64,000 nucleotides of DNA, taken from contig SEBU01000002.1 in assembly GCA_004173475.1 (NCBI GenBank), forward strand, positions 248,001-312,000, given 5' to 3'. Made by a program: the position numbers and the translations under genes. Position 1 is the stretch's first letter. Each line of letters opens with the position of its first letter. The notes beneath the pieces are model-generated. The model made no database searches. It was not told the origin of the DNA and was given only the letters and a program-made list of their open reading frames with translations. Below, piece by piece: positions 1 through 9,804 of the stretch. Source of the DNA: Gammaproteobacteria bacterium. Lineage in GTDB: Bacteria; Pseudomonadota; Gammaproteobacteria; Pseudomonadales; Cellvibrionaceae.

Positions 1-969
1 GCAAAATCCCGCCGTTATAAAAAAGCCCAACGCGCGTTGAATTGAAATTCGATAGCCGTAATTAAGAGTAAAAATTTGTGTAAAAATACTGGTGAAACCA
101 TAGGCGACAGGTGTTAAGGCAAATAGAAAAATGTTTAGAAATAACAAATCCAGAAAAAATAAACTGAACGTAACTCTATGAGGTTCGTAGGCATACATTA
201 GGTTTACGGGCAAGATTTTATCGAGCGTATTCACAATTACCGTGTAGGTGGGTGAAATGTCGTGTTGAGTTTGGAGGAAACCCTGCAAAAAATCTGTATT
301 GGTGGCCGATATCAACCCAAACATAATTAAGCTTAACAACAATGTATATGCAATCAACGAGTGCAGGGCACTACCTAGCACAGATCCAACTAAAGAAATG
401 ATCGGCAGACCTGGTGGCGTTAAATATTTTCCGTGTAGGCGAATGTAACTGAGAATTTTATTGGATTTTTTTTCACTTTTTTTGCTGCCGCAAAAGGTTG
501 CCAGCTCGCCAAAAGGAAACTCACCCCATTTTTTCATAAACCACGTGAGGGCAGCGCCCGTATAACCTCCACCTGAAACCGTAGACAAATAACTCAGCTT
601 TGAAAACACCGTTGGTTTGCCAGGTTTAAAGTCACTGTTATTGAGCGCCTGAATTACACCAATGCCAAAAGCCGCAGAGCGAATACCGCCACCCGAAAGC
701 GCAAGCGCATAATGAGGACGTTCTTTGGCAGGGAATTCGTGTGGATCAATATAGCTGTAATTTTTCTCAGCAATATATTTTGGGTACTCCACCTCAACGA
801 AATTCTTATATTGAGTGTCCAGATACTCGCGGTTTTTTTCGTCAAAATATTCAGCGAATTTTTTTTCTACATCAAGCGATTCTTCCTGAATCACTTGTTT
901 GTTGCTGATAGGTTGGCTGGCATTAAACCATTTATTCAGCCGATCAATAAGTGAACCTTGGGCAAACAT
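1..969 (-). CDS. patatin-like phospholipase with membrane segments, 3' end outside window
   Basis: The 323 visible codons contain no stop and run off the left edge. The start at 969 is preceded by AAAGGAG at good spacing. Two patatin hallmarks are readable: an oxyanion-hole segment (ALSGGGIRSAAFGIG) and a nucleophile-elbow-like segment (STVSGGGYTG) carrying the likely catalytic serine. The catalytic Asp-Gly would lie downstream and is not visible. After about residue 190 the chain turns strongly hydrophobic, with two or three probable membrane segments, so this is a membrane-anchored lipid acyl hydrolase rather than a soluble patatin. The substrate cannot be told. It is transcribed in the same direction as the GMC/cytochrome pair, about 100 bp downstream of it. 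Confidence 0.8.
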   Translation of the reverse strand, partial: MFAQGSLIDRLNKWFNASQPISNKQVIQEESLDVEKKFAEYFDEKNREYLDTQYKNFVEVEYPKYIAEKNYSYIDPHEFPAKERPHYALALSGGGIRSAAFGIGVIQALNNSDFKPGKPTVFSKLSYLSTVSGGGYTGAALTWFMKKWGEFPFGELATFCGSKKSEKKSNKILSYIRLHGKYLTPPGLPIISLVGSVLGSALHSLIAYTLLLSLIMFGLISATNTDFLQGFLQTQHDISPTYTVIVNTLDKILPVNLMYAYEPHRVTFSLFFLDLLFLNIFLFALTPVAYGFTSIFTQIFTLNYGYRISIQRALGFFITAGFC

Positions 970-1066
970 AAACAACTCCTTTGATGAGTGGTCGTAACGG
1001 GCGGAGACTTATCCATGGAAAAGCTTCGAAATGTCTAGCAAAAAAGAACGCTGGAGTCGGCCAATA

Positions 1067-2944
1067 CTATTTGCCGCGAAGAATGACATCCGCCGCTTTT
1101 TCTCCAATCATATAAACCGCACTGGCGATAAAGAATCCTGGAATTTTCGGGAAAACGGATGCATCCACAACACGCAAACTTTTTGTTCCCCTTACTTTGA
1201 AATTGCTATCGAGCACAGCCATTGGGTCACCGTCGCGACCAATCGCGCAAGTACAGGATGCGTGATGGCCCCAAGCTCCATCCTTAATAAACTGTCCGAT
1301 TTCTTCGTCAGTTTGTACGTGCTTGCCGGGTAGTTCTTCTTCTGCAATTAAACCTAATTTAATTAATTCCTGACTGAGCGCTCTCACTAATTTAACGCCT
1401 TCGATAACGGATTTAAGATCGTCACCCGCCGTGTCATTACCCTCTTCAAAGTAACGGAAATTAATGTAAGGCGTTTCGAGCGGATCACGTGACCTTAGTG
1501 CGATGTAACCTGCGGTGTTATTGGTATGTGCCTTGAGCACGGCCCACGTAAGGTAGTTAAGTTTTTCGGTAATTAATTTTGAATAGCCGGGGAAATATCC
1601 TTTGAATAAACCCAGCAATGCGAAGCAACACAAATCAGGTAAACCGCGCTCGGCCACGGAGCGTTTGATTAATGCAAGCACGGCACCGTTGGTAGCATAA
1701 ACACCTTTGCGTCGCTCTTCCCACTCGGTGTATTGCGGATCGCCCTTCGCATATTTCGCACCTTCCAATACATCCCAGTTATCGAAATTCATGCGATTAA
1801 CAACGCCCACTTCATAGCGGTCCTGCAAATTTCTACCAACGCCCTGTGAATTCACGCGCACTTTAATGCCATGTTTTTCCAATTCTTTCGCGGGCCCAAC
1901 GCCGGAAAGCATGAGAAGCTGCGGTGTATTAAAGGCACCGCCTGCCAAAATAATTTCTTCACTGGCGAATACTTTTTTCAACTCACCGTTCGAATTGCGC
2001 GGGAGGCTATGTGCTTTATACAAGCGTTCGCCTTTAAGATATTCAACTCCAATTGCACGATTGTCATCATCAAACAAAACCCGTGTAGCGACGGCATTTA
2101 ATTCGATGGTGAGATTTTTAGGATAACGTTCTGCAACATCCAGCAAACGTTCACGCGTTCCATTGCGCTCATGGTTTTTGGTCGCGAGCGGCGTGTAACG
2201 CACACCCCACGAATTTTCGCGCACCAATCGCCAATCGTTCGGGTCAGCGAGCCCCCATTTTTGCCAACGGGCTCGTTGAAGAGCATTGCCCCAGGTTTTT
2301 ACAACCACATCTGTAGATTCATGGAGCGTTTTAACCAGATTATGATCACTCGCAACATTCCAGATTGGCAGCGCAGATTGCGTGCTCAACCAACCGTTAA
2401 AACCATGCCGTGTTGGATTAAAACCGAAGCGACTTAAAAAGCGATACACCGGGCGATATTTACAATTTTCTAATGCCTGGAAATGATTGCGCATTGAGTC
2501 CGCGCGCCAGGATTCATCACCCGTTAATTCGGCAATATATTCCCAGTCTTCATTGTGCGGGTACGCGGTGATCATTGCATTGTGTGCGGTGCAGCCGCCT
2601 AAACAACCGGCGCGAGGGTAGAGCACTCCATCAACAGTTTCACCATCAATGTTTTCAACATATTTCGGATCGCGCTTTTGCTGTTCTTCATCGCTGTAAT
2701 GGCGAACAAAAAAATCCCATTTCATGGCTTTGTTTTCAGTCGAAAGCGCGTGAAATACTGGCACACGATAATCGTCCGGTGCGCGATCAATATCGTCACT
2801 CAGGGCGTCGCCGCCCTTCATTTTCAGCGGGTCGCCACCAGCTTCCAACACTAATACTTTTTTGCCTTTTTCAGCCAGGCGAGCGGCAACTGTGCCCCCA
2901 CCTGCGCCAGAGCCGACGACAATATATTCATACTCGGATTGCAT
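1067..2944 (-). CDS. GMC family FAD-dependent oxidoreductase
   Basis: This 625-aa flavoprotein belongs to the glucose-methanol-choline family, which oxidises alcohols or sugars with FAD. The N-terminal dinucleotide-binding loop (VVGSGAGGGTVAARLAE) and an acidic ribose-binding strand end (VLVLEAGG) are visible. The C-terminus has the active-site His region (WGHHASCTCAIG) and the family's final segment (LRVVDASVFPKIPG). A GTG at 2947 is in frame, but the ATG at 2944 lies 7 nt after AAAGGAG and is preferred. It follows the cytochrome gene by 17 nt, so the cytochrome probably accepts its electrons, as in membrane-bound gluconate-dehydrogenase-type systems. No signal peptide is apparent. The substrate is unknown. 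Confidence 0.88.
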   Translation of the reverse strand: MQSEYEYIVVGSGAGGGTVAARLAEKGKKVLVLEAGGDPLKMKGGDALSDDIDRAPDDYRVPVFHALSTENKAMKWDFFVRHYSDEEQQKRDPKYVENIDGETVDGVLYPRAGCLGGCTAHNAMITAYPHNEDWEYIAELTGDESWRADSMRNHFQALENCKYRPVYRFLSRFGFNPTRHGFNGWLSTQSALPIWNVASDHNLVKTLHESTDVVVKTWGNALQRARWQKWGLADPNDWRLVRENSWGVRYTPLATKNHERNGTRERLLDVAERYPKNLTIELNAVATRVLFDDDNRAIGVEYLKGERLYKAHSLPRNSNGELKKVFASEEIILAGGAFNTPQLLMLSGVGPAKELEKHGIKVRVNSQGVGRNLQDRYEVGVVNRMNFDNWDVLEGAKYAKGDPQYTEWEERRKGVYATNGAVLALIKRSVAERGLPDLCCFALLGLFKGYFPGYSKLITEKLNYLTWAVLKAHTNNTAGYIALRSRDPLETPYINFRYFEEGNDTAGDDLKSVIEGVKLVRALSQELIKLGLIAEEELPGKHVQTDEEIGQFIKDGAWGHHASCTCAIGRDGDPMAVLDSNFKVRGTKSLRVVDASVFPKIPGFFIASAVYMIGEKAADVILRGK

Positions 2945-2961
2945 CACTAAACTCCTTTTGC

Positions 2962-5481
2962 TTAGAAATGTTTCACATATTCGATGAGCGCGCGTTTTTC
3001 TTCATCGGTCAACGGAGTTTCATCGCCTTGCAAATATTTAGTGCCGAAGTAGTGGCCTTTGTTTACAACAAAGTCTGGGCATTTGCTAACAGCTAGCAAA
3101 CCGGGAACATCTTTCGCAAAGATTTTGTTCAGTTCATCGTCAGTTGCTTTTTCAGGGATTGATTTAAGGTCTCGTTTAAGATCGATCAATAATTTAAGAA
3201 CTTTGCCGCGTTGTTCCATATCGATGTTGGATAACAAATTAACGGGAGTGCCTTTTGGAATCGGACCAATCTGCACACCCGATTCACCAAACGCCCAGGG
3301 AGCAACGCGTTGTAACCAACCAGCTAAGGGTTTAAATTCACTTGGCAAGTAGCCGAGCGGCAAGCGCAAATAACTTTGCTCAGTGGTACGGTCAATAGTA
3401 CCGGGATGACTCAAACCGTTTTTTGTGATAACTGTGAAATCGCCTTCGCGTTTTTCTGGCCACAATAATTTTTCAATCGAATCATCAAATGATTTAATGC
3501 GATCCTCAACGCTGCCAGTCCATTCAAATTTACCGAGAGAATTGTTCACCAGGAATGGCGCAGTGGACCATACGCTCACAAGCGATGCGGGTCGTGTATA
3601 ACCGCGCCCGCCAGCAGGCATTTCATAAGTGCGTACTTCACCTGTGAAAGGTTCCTGCACATTGATAGTGCCGACAGACGGTAAATTTTTGTAGGAATCT
3701 GACGAAAAGTTATCCCATATGTTGCCTTTGACCGCATTGCTTGCGAGCGGGCTACAAGCATTGGTTTCAAGAAAGGTCACAGGTATACGCAAATCCGTTG
3801 AAAGGAAATTGTCATGAAGGAAATCATCTTTCATCACAATATCCGTCATCGCCGTTTTGAATTCGTCAGTTTTGGTCCAGCGCCAATAATCTTTCCAACA
3901 ACTTAAATAATTTTTCCCGTCGACACTATTCACACAACCTTTTTCGGGAAAAAATGTGAACGCTTTTTCCGGCAATTTGCTTGAGTGACAACGCGCACAA
4001 GTTTTGGCAAAAACTTCTTTACCCTTGTGTAGCTGAGCTTCGTCTTTGCTTAAATATTTTTGGCCATCTGCCGCATTTTTTAAATAATCCGGCGTTGAAG
4101 CAGCAAGGAAAAACAAAGCCAGGTTGGGTGTTTGCTGCTCGTTAGCAACCCAAAAACTGGAGTTTTTGCGAGCCACATCAATTTTAAACGGCGTAATATT
4201 TTTTCCACCAATCAGCGGGTTAAAATGTTGCAACCACTCTTCACTAAATAAACCGATATTGATGTAAACGCGGTTCAGGGCACCTAATGCGCCAACGGAG
4301 TCAGCGCCGTCTTTTAATACACGTGGTGTAAAAACCGTATCAGGTTTGCTGAAAAAATTATTCAGCGGGCTTTCGGAAGGTACACTTGGTAATTGATTAA
4401 ATTGTTTATTGCTTAAACCGCCGTCAGCCAAGGTTTCTTGGCCGAGTTTAGTCGCCATTCCAACGCGAGCACCCAGGTTGTAAATTGCGTTCATGGTGCG
4501 TGGGTTATTGATGTAATCAGACGAAATGAGCGATGTATCCAACGCACCAGGACGTGACGTGTGAAACAGTTGCGTAGGGAAACTGGTTGGGTCCGGTGCA
4601 AACATCATTACGCGATCAATCCAAAAATATTGCGCACCAGGATTAGAATTTAAATTCGCCCAGGTTGGATGTTCCGGATCAATCGGTGGATTCGTTGGGT
4701 TAGGGCCGACGTGGCAAAACCCGCACGACATACCCACGCGGTACGGACGCACTAAATTTTTGTCTTGATAATATGAAGGGTCAGAGTAGTAGCGTTCCGG
4801 GTCCCACTTTGCTTTTGCTGCCGCATCGAAATTTGGATTGGGGAACAAACGTAAACCGACAATACCAGTTCCATAACCATAATAAGAACCAACCGGCACT
4901 GTGTCGCCACGCGCACCAATTTTTATTCCCGGATATTTGCTTTCATTTTCAAATGGGTCGGCAGCACAACTCGGATCACGCGTATCAATATACAAACCAA
5001 AACGATCGGGATTTGGTTTGTCTCCTTTGATATAACATGGCTCATTCACGACGCCCAAATACCTCCAGCGATTATCGCGTGAAAATTTCAGCGCAGAGTG
5101 ATTAGAAACAATTTTCAGCAAATCAGAGTTGCCAACACTTGCGCGCGTGATTTCGTCCCACAAAGTGTCGTTCCCAGCGGTCCATACTATCCAATTGTTG
5201 CGGCCCTCAGCTGCCGCTTTGAGTGCGTATTCTTTTGTAATGCCTGGAATATAAGGAGAAAGCCTGCTGACCAATTCATCGGGATTTTTAGTAATCCCAT
5301 AATCCATATCGGCAAAATAATCTTCGTCGGCAGCTTTTAATGTCTCAGGGCCACGACCCACACATTTCGCCTCATCCAAAATATTGCCAGAGCCTTTTCC
5401 ACAAAGATTTTTAGTGCCACAGGCGGAAAGCATTATCGCTGTACTGAAAAGAAATAGCGGCAACAAACGGAAAGTTTTCAT
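2962..5481 (-). CDS. large c-type cytochrome lipoprotein, partner of GMC dehydrogenase
   Basis: The 839-aa protein begins with a lipoprotein signal peptide ending in a lipobox (LSAC), so it is exported and lipid-anchored. Two covalent haem motifs are visible: CGFCH in the first half and CARCH near the middle. At 839 aa it is much longer than an ordinary monohaem cytochrome and most of the chain has no motif I recognise. Start 5481 has a GGAG-containing ribosome site. It is the first gene of a two-gene operon with the GMC oxidoreductase, and I infer that it carries electrons from that flavoprotein toward the respiratory chain. Confidence 0.8.
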   Translation of the reverse strand: MKTFRLLPLFLFSTAIMLSACGTKNLCGKGSGNILDEAKCVGRGPETLKAADEDYFADMDYGITKNPDELVSRLSPYIPGITKEYALKAAAEGRNNWIVWTAGNDTLWDEITRASVGNSDLLKIVSNHSALKFSRDNRWRYLGVVNEPCYIKGDKPNPDRFGLYIDTRDPSCAADPFENESKYPGIKIGARGDTVPVGSYYGYGTGIVGLRLFPNPNFDAAAKAKWDPERYYSDPSYYQDKNLVRPYRVGMSCGFCHVGPNPTNPPIDPEHPTWANLNSNPGAQYFWIDRVMMFAPDPTSFPTQLFHTSRPGALDTSLISSDYINNPRTMNAIYNLGARVGMATKLGQETLADGGLSNKQFNQLPSVPSESPLNNFFSKPDTVFTPRVLKDGADSVGALGALNRVYINIGLFSEEWLQHFNPLIGGKNITPFKIDVARKNSSFWVANEQQTPNLALFFLAASTPDYLKNAADGQKYLSKDEAQLHKGKEVFAKTCARCHSSKLPEKAFTFFPEKGCVNSVDGKNYLSCWKDYWRWTKTDEFKTAMTDIVMKDDFLHDNFLSTDLRIPVTFLETNACSPLASNAVKGNIWDNFSSDSYKNLPSVGTINVQEPFTGEVRTYEMPAGGRGYTRPASLVSVWSTAPFLVNNSLGKFEWTGSVEDRIKSFDDSIEKLLWPEKREGDFTVITKNGLSHPGTIDRTTEQSYLRLPLGYLPSEFKPLAGWLQRVAPWAFGESGVQIGPIPKGTPVNLLSNIDMEQRGKVLKLLIDLKRDLKSIPEKATDDELNKIFAKDVPGLLAVSKCPDFVVNKGHYFGTKYLQGDETPLTDEEKRALIEYVKHF

Positions 5482-6068
5482 TTCTTGGTAATCTCCTTAC
5501 TAAATTCCATGAACGTAAATTTTGTGTTGTTTTAATAAAATATCCTGGCGCAACATTTTCCAATGCCGCACCTTAAGGCTCCCAATGACAATCGCCACGC
5601 CTTATTTTTGAGTGTTCGGTAAACAGGATTGAGAGTATTTGATCTGCAAGTTCTGTTGTCCCTGTAATCAAGTGGAGCTGAGCAATTCAAGACCTGATCA
5701 GCTGGAAACTATCCACTCCAATAAAATATGAATTCTTTTCCGTAAGAATTCTGTAAAAAATTGAACATACATCTTAAAAACAATGAACTAAGCGCCAAAA
5801 ATATAATTGGCTTTTGTTATCTACTATTTTTAGCTGTTATTGAAATAATTGCTAGGTAAAAAATCACAAGAGAAAAGATTTTGAGATCGCGTGGCGCGCA
5901 AAACGTTTATCAAAGAAGTGGCGAAAACAAACATGGCTGTAAAACAAACTGCATGCCCAAACATTCAACGAAAGGAGTATGGCTGGAAAAGATGGTTTAG
6001 CTCATATAAGAAGACGGTTGCGGAGGTGGTGGAAACCAATGATTTTCATCCGAAGTTTGATATACGGT
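5482..6068. other. intergenic region between cytochrome operon and nitR
   Basis: About 590 AT-rich bases lie between the start of the cytochrome gene and the end of nitR. It must hold the cytochrome operon promoter on the minus strand. I found no convincing -24/-12 element or operator. A 65-codon frame starting with GTG at 5891 looks non-coding. Confidence 0.4.
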
Positions 6069-7982
6069 TTAGGAGGCGGGAGGTCTAAGGCCTAATCGTT
6101 TTATTCTGGATGCTAATGTCGTGGGTTTTAATCCCAACAAAACTGCTGCGCCATCTTCGCCGAATAATTTCCAATCGCATTTTTCCAGTGCGGTGAGCAT
6201 GTTGTGTTTAACGCGTTCTTGCATTTCGTCGTCAGGAATAATGATGAGTTCTTTGGCTTCGGCTGTAACAGCTATTATTTTTTTTGCGTTTGTGTCAGTG
6301 GGCAAATCAATAGGTACGCGTCCGTTTTCAGAGGTGATAACTGCTCGTTCCATTACGTTTTGTAATTCGCGAATATTCCCAGGCCAATCATAATTTAATA
6401 ATTGCCTAAGATCGCCTTGGCGTAGCTTGCATTCTTTTTTGCCGAATTTCTGATTGGCTTGTTCAAGGAAATGCGTTGCGAGCAAAGCAATATCATTACC
6501 GCGTTCACGTAGCGGCGGTGAATGAATTGGGAATACATTTAAGCGAAAATATAAATCTTCGCGAAAGTGATGTGCTTCGGCTTCTTTTTTAAGGTCTTTA
6601 TTTGTTGCTGCAATTACACGGACATCTACATTGCGGGTTTTTTCTTCGCCCACACGTTCGAGTTGGCCTTCCTGCAACACACGTAATAATTTGCTTTGAA
6701 GCTCGAGTGGAATTTCGCCCACTTCGTCTAAAAATAAAGTACCACCATTCGCTAATTCAAAACGACCAATACGATCGCGTACGGCGCCGGTAAATGCGCC
6801 GCGAATGTGGCCAAAGAATTCGCTTTCAAATAATTCGTGCGGGATTGCGGCGCAATTAACACGAATCATGGGTTTGTCTTTCCGATCGCTCGCTTCATGA
6901 ATCGCGCGCGCAATTAATTCTTTGCCAGTCCCGGATTCGCCGGTGATTAATACATTGGCTTCGGTCTGCGCGACCAATTGAATTTGTTGATGAATACGTT
7001 TGATGGCTGCGCTTTCACCAATGATGCCGTGGTAGCGTTGCTCGATTAAAATCTCTTGCTGCAAATACGCATTTTCATCCTCAAGGCGAACTTTTAAATC
7101 GCTCAACTCTTTCAAGGCTTCGCGCAACTGTTTTTCAGTTTCCATGCGTTGACTGATATCGCGAAACACAACCACGGCACCAATAATGCTGCCTTCAGAA
7201 ATAATCGGTGTGCTAGTAAATTCAACAGGGAAGGGTGTGCCGTCGTGTTTCCAAAAAACTTCTTGCATGCCTTCGTGCACAATACCGTCGCGAATCGCGG
7301 CGTAAATCGGGCATTCCTCCACGGGATAATGTGTACCGTCTTCGTGGGTGTGATGATGAACATAGTGAATATTTTGGCCGAGTACATCGCCATCGGTACG
7401 GCCCAATAAACGTTTCGCAGCGGGATTAATAAAGGTGCACATGCCGTTGGTGTCCACGCAATAAATGCCATCGCCAACGGAGGTGAGCATCAACAGATTT
7501 TCGCGTTCGCCTTGTTGGAAAATGGATTGCACATGTTTCCATTCCAAAATGCCATTGCGTGCAATGCGGTCGGCATCGGCTTTGTCGCGGCTGCGTTCCT
7601 CTGAGTCGATATCTTTGATGGAGACTACTAAATATTCTTTTCCTTTAATCACCGTGCGCGATGCTGATAATTCCACTGGAATACGAATGTCACTTTTTAG
7701 TCGGCAAGAAATACGTTTGCTTTTGGCGTGACCTTTAGCCATGGCTTCCTGGGTGAACACAATCAACTGCCCGAGTTCGCGCCCATGAATATAGGAAATG
7801 GGCATTTTCAAGATTTCGGCTCGGCTGAAGCCCAGCAAATCGGTGGCCGCAATATTGCAGTCTATATATTGGTTTTGAAGCGGGTCGAGCAGCATCAATG
7901 GCTCAGGGCACTGCTCAAAGGCGGCGTGACGCATCCAGTAAGCAAGCTTGCTCCATTCATCTGAAGAATCTGTATCAATCAT
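6069..7982 (-). CDS. nitR: sigma-54 dependent PAS-domain activator of the Nit1C cluster
   Basis: This 637-aa enhancer-binding protein has two N-terminal PAS sensor domains (about 15-125 and 165-280), a central AAA+ domain and a C-terminal Fis-type helix-turn-helix. The AAA+ part shows Walker A ([16 protein letters not shown]), the sigma-54 contact loop GAFTGA, a Walker B-like [10 protein letters not shown] and an arginine-rich C-terminal side. The HTH lies within the last 40 residues ([17 protein letters not shown]). There is no response-regulator receiver domain, so the signal is probably sensed directly by the PAS domains. It is divergent from nitB. This matches the order of the nitRBCDEFGH cluster described in Pseudomonas pseudoalcaligenes, where the activator is needed for nitrile/cyanide use. 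Palindromes 20-75 bp upstream of its start may also allow autoregulation. Confidence 0.88.
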   Translation of the reverse strand: MIDTDSSDEWSKLAYWMRHAAFEQCPEPLMLLDPLQNQYIDCNIAATDLLGFSRAEILKMPISYIHGRELGQLIVFTQEAMAKGHAKSKRISCRLKSDIRIPVELSASRTVIKGKEYLVVSIKDIDSEERSRDKADADRIARNGILEWKHVQSIFQQGERENLLMLTSVGDGIYCVDTNGMCTFINPAAKRLLGRTDGDVLGQNIHYVHHHTHEDGTHYPVEECPIYAAIRDGIVHEGMQEVFWKHDGTPFPVEFTSTPIISEGSIIGAVVVFRDISQRMETEKQLREALKELSDLKVRLEDENAYLQQEILIEQRYHGIIGESAAIKRIHQQIQLVAQTEANVLITGESGTGKELIARAIHEASDRKDKPMIRVNCAAIPHELFESEFFGHIRGAFTGAVRDRIGRFELANGGTLFLDEVGEIPLELQSKLLRVLQEGQLERVGEEKTRNVDVRVIAATNKDLKKEAEAHHFREDLYFRLNVFPIHSPPLRERGNDIALLATHFLEQANQKFGKKECKLRQGDLRQLLNYDWPGNIRELQNVMERAVITSENGRVPIDLPTDTNAKKIIAVTAEAKELIIIPDDEMQERVKHNMLTALEKCDWKLFGEDGAAVLLGLKPTTLASRIKRLGLRPPAS

Positions 7983-8001
7983 GGCATTACCCCAACGCTT
8001 C

Positions 8002-8056
8002 TACGCACTTGCGTACTTGAATGCTACGCAAGTGCGTATTGCAATGCAATTGCGTT
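8002..8056. promoter_or_regulatory. tandem palindromic operators, candidate NitR enhancer sites
   Basis: Two perfect 14-bp palindromes, TACGCACTTGCGTA (8002-8015) and TACGCAAGTGCGTA (8025-8038), share the frame TACGCA-NN-TGCGTA, with centres 23 bp apart. A degenerate third copy (AATGCAATTGCGTT, 8043-8056) follows. They lie about 120-175 bp upstream of the -24 element of the nitB promoter, the usual distance for an enhancer bound by a sigma-54 activator. Binding by NitR is inferred. Confidence 0.75.
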
Positions 8057-8176
8057 GTGAAAATCCCCACTCAAAATCTTTTAGATGACCTGAATAGGTT
8101 TGAAGTAATGTTCTAACTTACTGTTTTAAAAAGAATTTTTAATTTATTTTCGGTTGCAGGTGAATTTTGGACTCTG

Positions 8177-8193
8177 CTGGTACGGATGTCGCA
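8177..8193 (+). promoter_or_regulatory. sigma-54 (-24/-12) promoter of nitBCDEFGH
   Basis: CTGGTACGGATGTCGCA matches the sigma-54 consensus YTGGCACG-N4-TTGCW with two mismatches, and the GG and GC pairs are correctly spaced. The predicted start of transcription is near 8204, giving a leader of about 36 nt before nitB. A sigma-54-type activator is encoded divergently, which supports the call. Confidence 0.75.
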
Positions 8194-8239
8194 ATGGACG
8201 TCTCGTACCAACAAACCCATACCTACTGAGGAAAACAAT

Positions 8240-8722
8240 ATGCCAACCGTGGACATCCCCCATTACCAAGACGGTGATTTTCTTGTCGATTTTGAAGAGA
8301 AAGTATTTGAAGACGTGCAGGCCGAGCCGGGCGCAAAAGCGTTATTAACATTCCACACGGTGGCCTTTGAAGGATCTATCGGCTTGGTGAATTTGCTGCA
8401 AGCCAAGCGTATTTTGCGTAAAGGTTTTGAAACCTCAATCCTTCTATATGGACCAGGCGTGTTGCTGGGAGTGCAACGTGGTTTCCCCAAATTGGGTTCT
8501 GAAGCTTTCCCTGGCCACTTGGCTTATAACGCGCAGCTCAAAGCCTTTATGGCGGAAGGCGGTAAAGTTTACGCCTGCCGATTTGCCCTGCAGGCGCTTT
8601 ACGGTCAAACCGAAAAAGCATTGATCGAAGGTATTCGCCCAATTAACCCACTCGATGTTATGGATTTGCAATTGTTGATGCGTCGCGAGAATGCGTTTGT
8701 TGTTCATACCTGGACGACCTAA
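8240..8722 (+). CDS. nitB: MSMEG_0572/Sll0783 family nitrogen-starvation protein
   Basis: This 160-aa protein is the first gene of the Nit1C operon. An upstream in-frame ATG exists at 8186, but it overlaps the sigma-54 promoter. The ATG at 8240, after GAGG, gives the family's expected N-terminus ([14 protein letters not shown]). The family is known from cyanobacteria (sll0783) and mycobacteria, is always found with the Nit1 nitrilase, and is induced on nitrogen starvation. Its biochemical role is unknown. It has no signal peptide, so it is presumably cytoplasmic. Confidence 0.85.
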   Translation: MPTVDIPHYQDGDFLVDFEEKVFEDVQAEPGAKALLTFHTVAFEGSIGLVNLLQAKRILRKGFETSILLYGPGVLLGVQRGFPKLGSEAFPGHLAYNAQLKAFMAEGGKVYACRFALQALYGQTEKALIEGIRPINPLDVMDLQLLMRRENAFVVHTWTT

Positions 8723-8773
8723 GTCTTCGCAGTTATCTCCTAACAAACATCCACTAAATATTCAGGGTTTTCT

Positions 8774-9793
8774 ATGAACAAAGTCGTGGCTGCTGCCGTC
8801 CAGTGCAGCCCGGTGCTCTACTCCTGCGCCGGAACCGTTAACAAAATTTGCGACCTGATTGCCGAGCTGGGCAAACAGGGTGTTGAGCTGGCGGTGTTCG
8901 CAGAAACCCTGGTGCCTTATTACCCCTATTTTTCGTTTATCCAGGCCCCCTGTGCCATGGGCGCGCAACATTTATTGTTAATGCAAGAATCCGTCGAAGT
9001 ACCGTCAATTTACACTGCGCAAATCTCAGCCGCCGCTAAGGCCGCGAAAATGGTGGTTTCTGTCGGCGTGAATGAGCGGGACGGCGGTTCGATTTACAAC
9101 GCACAACTCCTTTTTGATTCAAACGGTGAGCTGGTTCAGCATCGCCGCAAAATTACGCCGACTTTCCATGAGCGCATGGTCTGGGGGCAGGGCGATGGCT
9201 CTGGTTTATGTGCCGTGGATACAGCGATCGGCCGAATTGGCTCGCTCGCCTGCTGGGAACATTACAACCCGCTAGCTCGCTACGCTTTGATGGCAGACCG
9301 CGAACAAATCCATGTGAGTATGTTCCCAGGTTCATTGGTCGGCGAGATTTTTGCCGAGCAAATTGAAGCCACCATTCGCCACCACGCGCTGGAATCCGGC
9401 TGTTTTGTGGTAAACGCAACAGGCTGGCTAACCCCGGAACAGCAAGCTCAAATCGTCAAAGATACCGGCGGACCAATCGCCGCAATTACGGGCGGATGTT
9501 TTACCGCGATTGTTTCCCCTGAAGGCAAATTACTCGGCACTCCGCTACGCAGTGACTCTGGCGAAGGTGCCTGCATCGCAGAGCTGGATTTCACCCTGAT
9601 CAACAAACGCAAACGCATGATGGATTCGGTTGGGCATTACAGCCGCCCGGAATTGTTGAGCTTGCTGATCGATAAAACCCCGACACGCCATACGCATCCA
9701 CTCAATAAGCCCATGCCGGTAGTTCCCGAATCTGAATCCATTTCTGTGATTGGCGGGCTAAGTCTTGTTACGCCACTCGCCGCAAGTAACTAG
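8774..9793 (+). CDS. nitC: Nit1 (Sll0784-type) nitrilase
   Basis: The protein is a 339-aa member of the nitrilase branch of the carbon-nitrogen hydrolases, converting nitriles to the carboxylic acid plus ammonia. The catalytic triad is readable as Glu44 ([10 protein letters not shown]), Lys126 ([12 protein letters not shown]) and Cys160 ([11 protein letters not shown]). CWEHYNP is the typical nitrilase signature. It lies 51 nt after nitB and 11 nt before nitD in the Nit1C operon. In cyanide-assimilating bacteria this gene is part of the cluster required for growth on cyanide. The physiological nitrile here is unknown. Confidence 0.92.
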   Translation: MNKVVAAAVQCSPVLYSCAGTVNKICDLIAELGKQGVELAVFAETLVPYYPYFSFIQAPCAMGAQHLLLMQESVEVPSIYTAQISAAAKAAKMVVSVGVNERDGGSIYNAQLLFDSNGELVQHRRKITPTFHERMVWGQGDGSGLCAVDTAIGRIGSLACWEHYNPLARYALMADREQIHVSMFPGSLVGEIFAEQIEATIRHHALESGCFVVNATGWLTPEQQAQIVKDTGGPIAAITGGCFTAIVSPEGKLLGTPLRSDSGEGACIAELDFTLINKRKRMMDSVGHYSRPELLSLLIDKTPTRHTHPLNKPMPVVPESESISVIGGLSLVTPLAASN

Positions 9794-9804
9794 AGGACAT
9801 CGTT

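Noticed and set aside
5891-6088. 65-codon plus-strand frame before the nitR stop
   Set aside because: It starts with GTG without a ribosome site, overlaps the end of nitR and has no recognisable pattern.
9185-9192. GGGCAGGG, a KOPS-like FtsK signal pointing to dif
   Set aside because: A single octamer match is expected by chance at this length; only genome-wide polarity would count.
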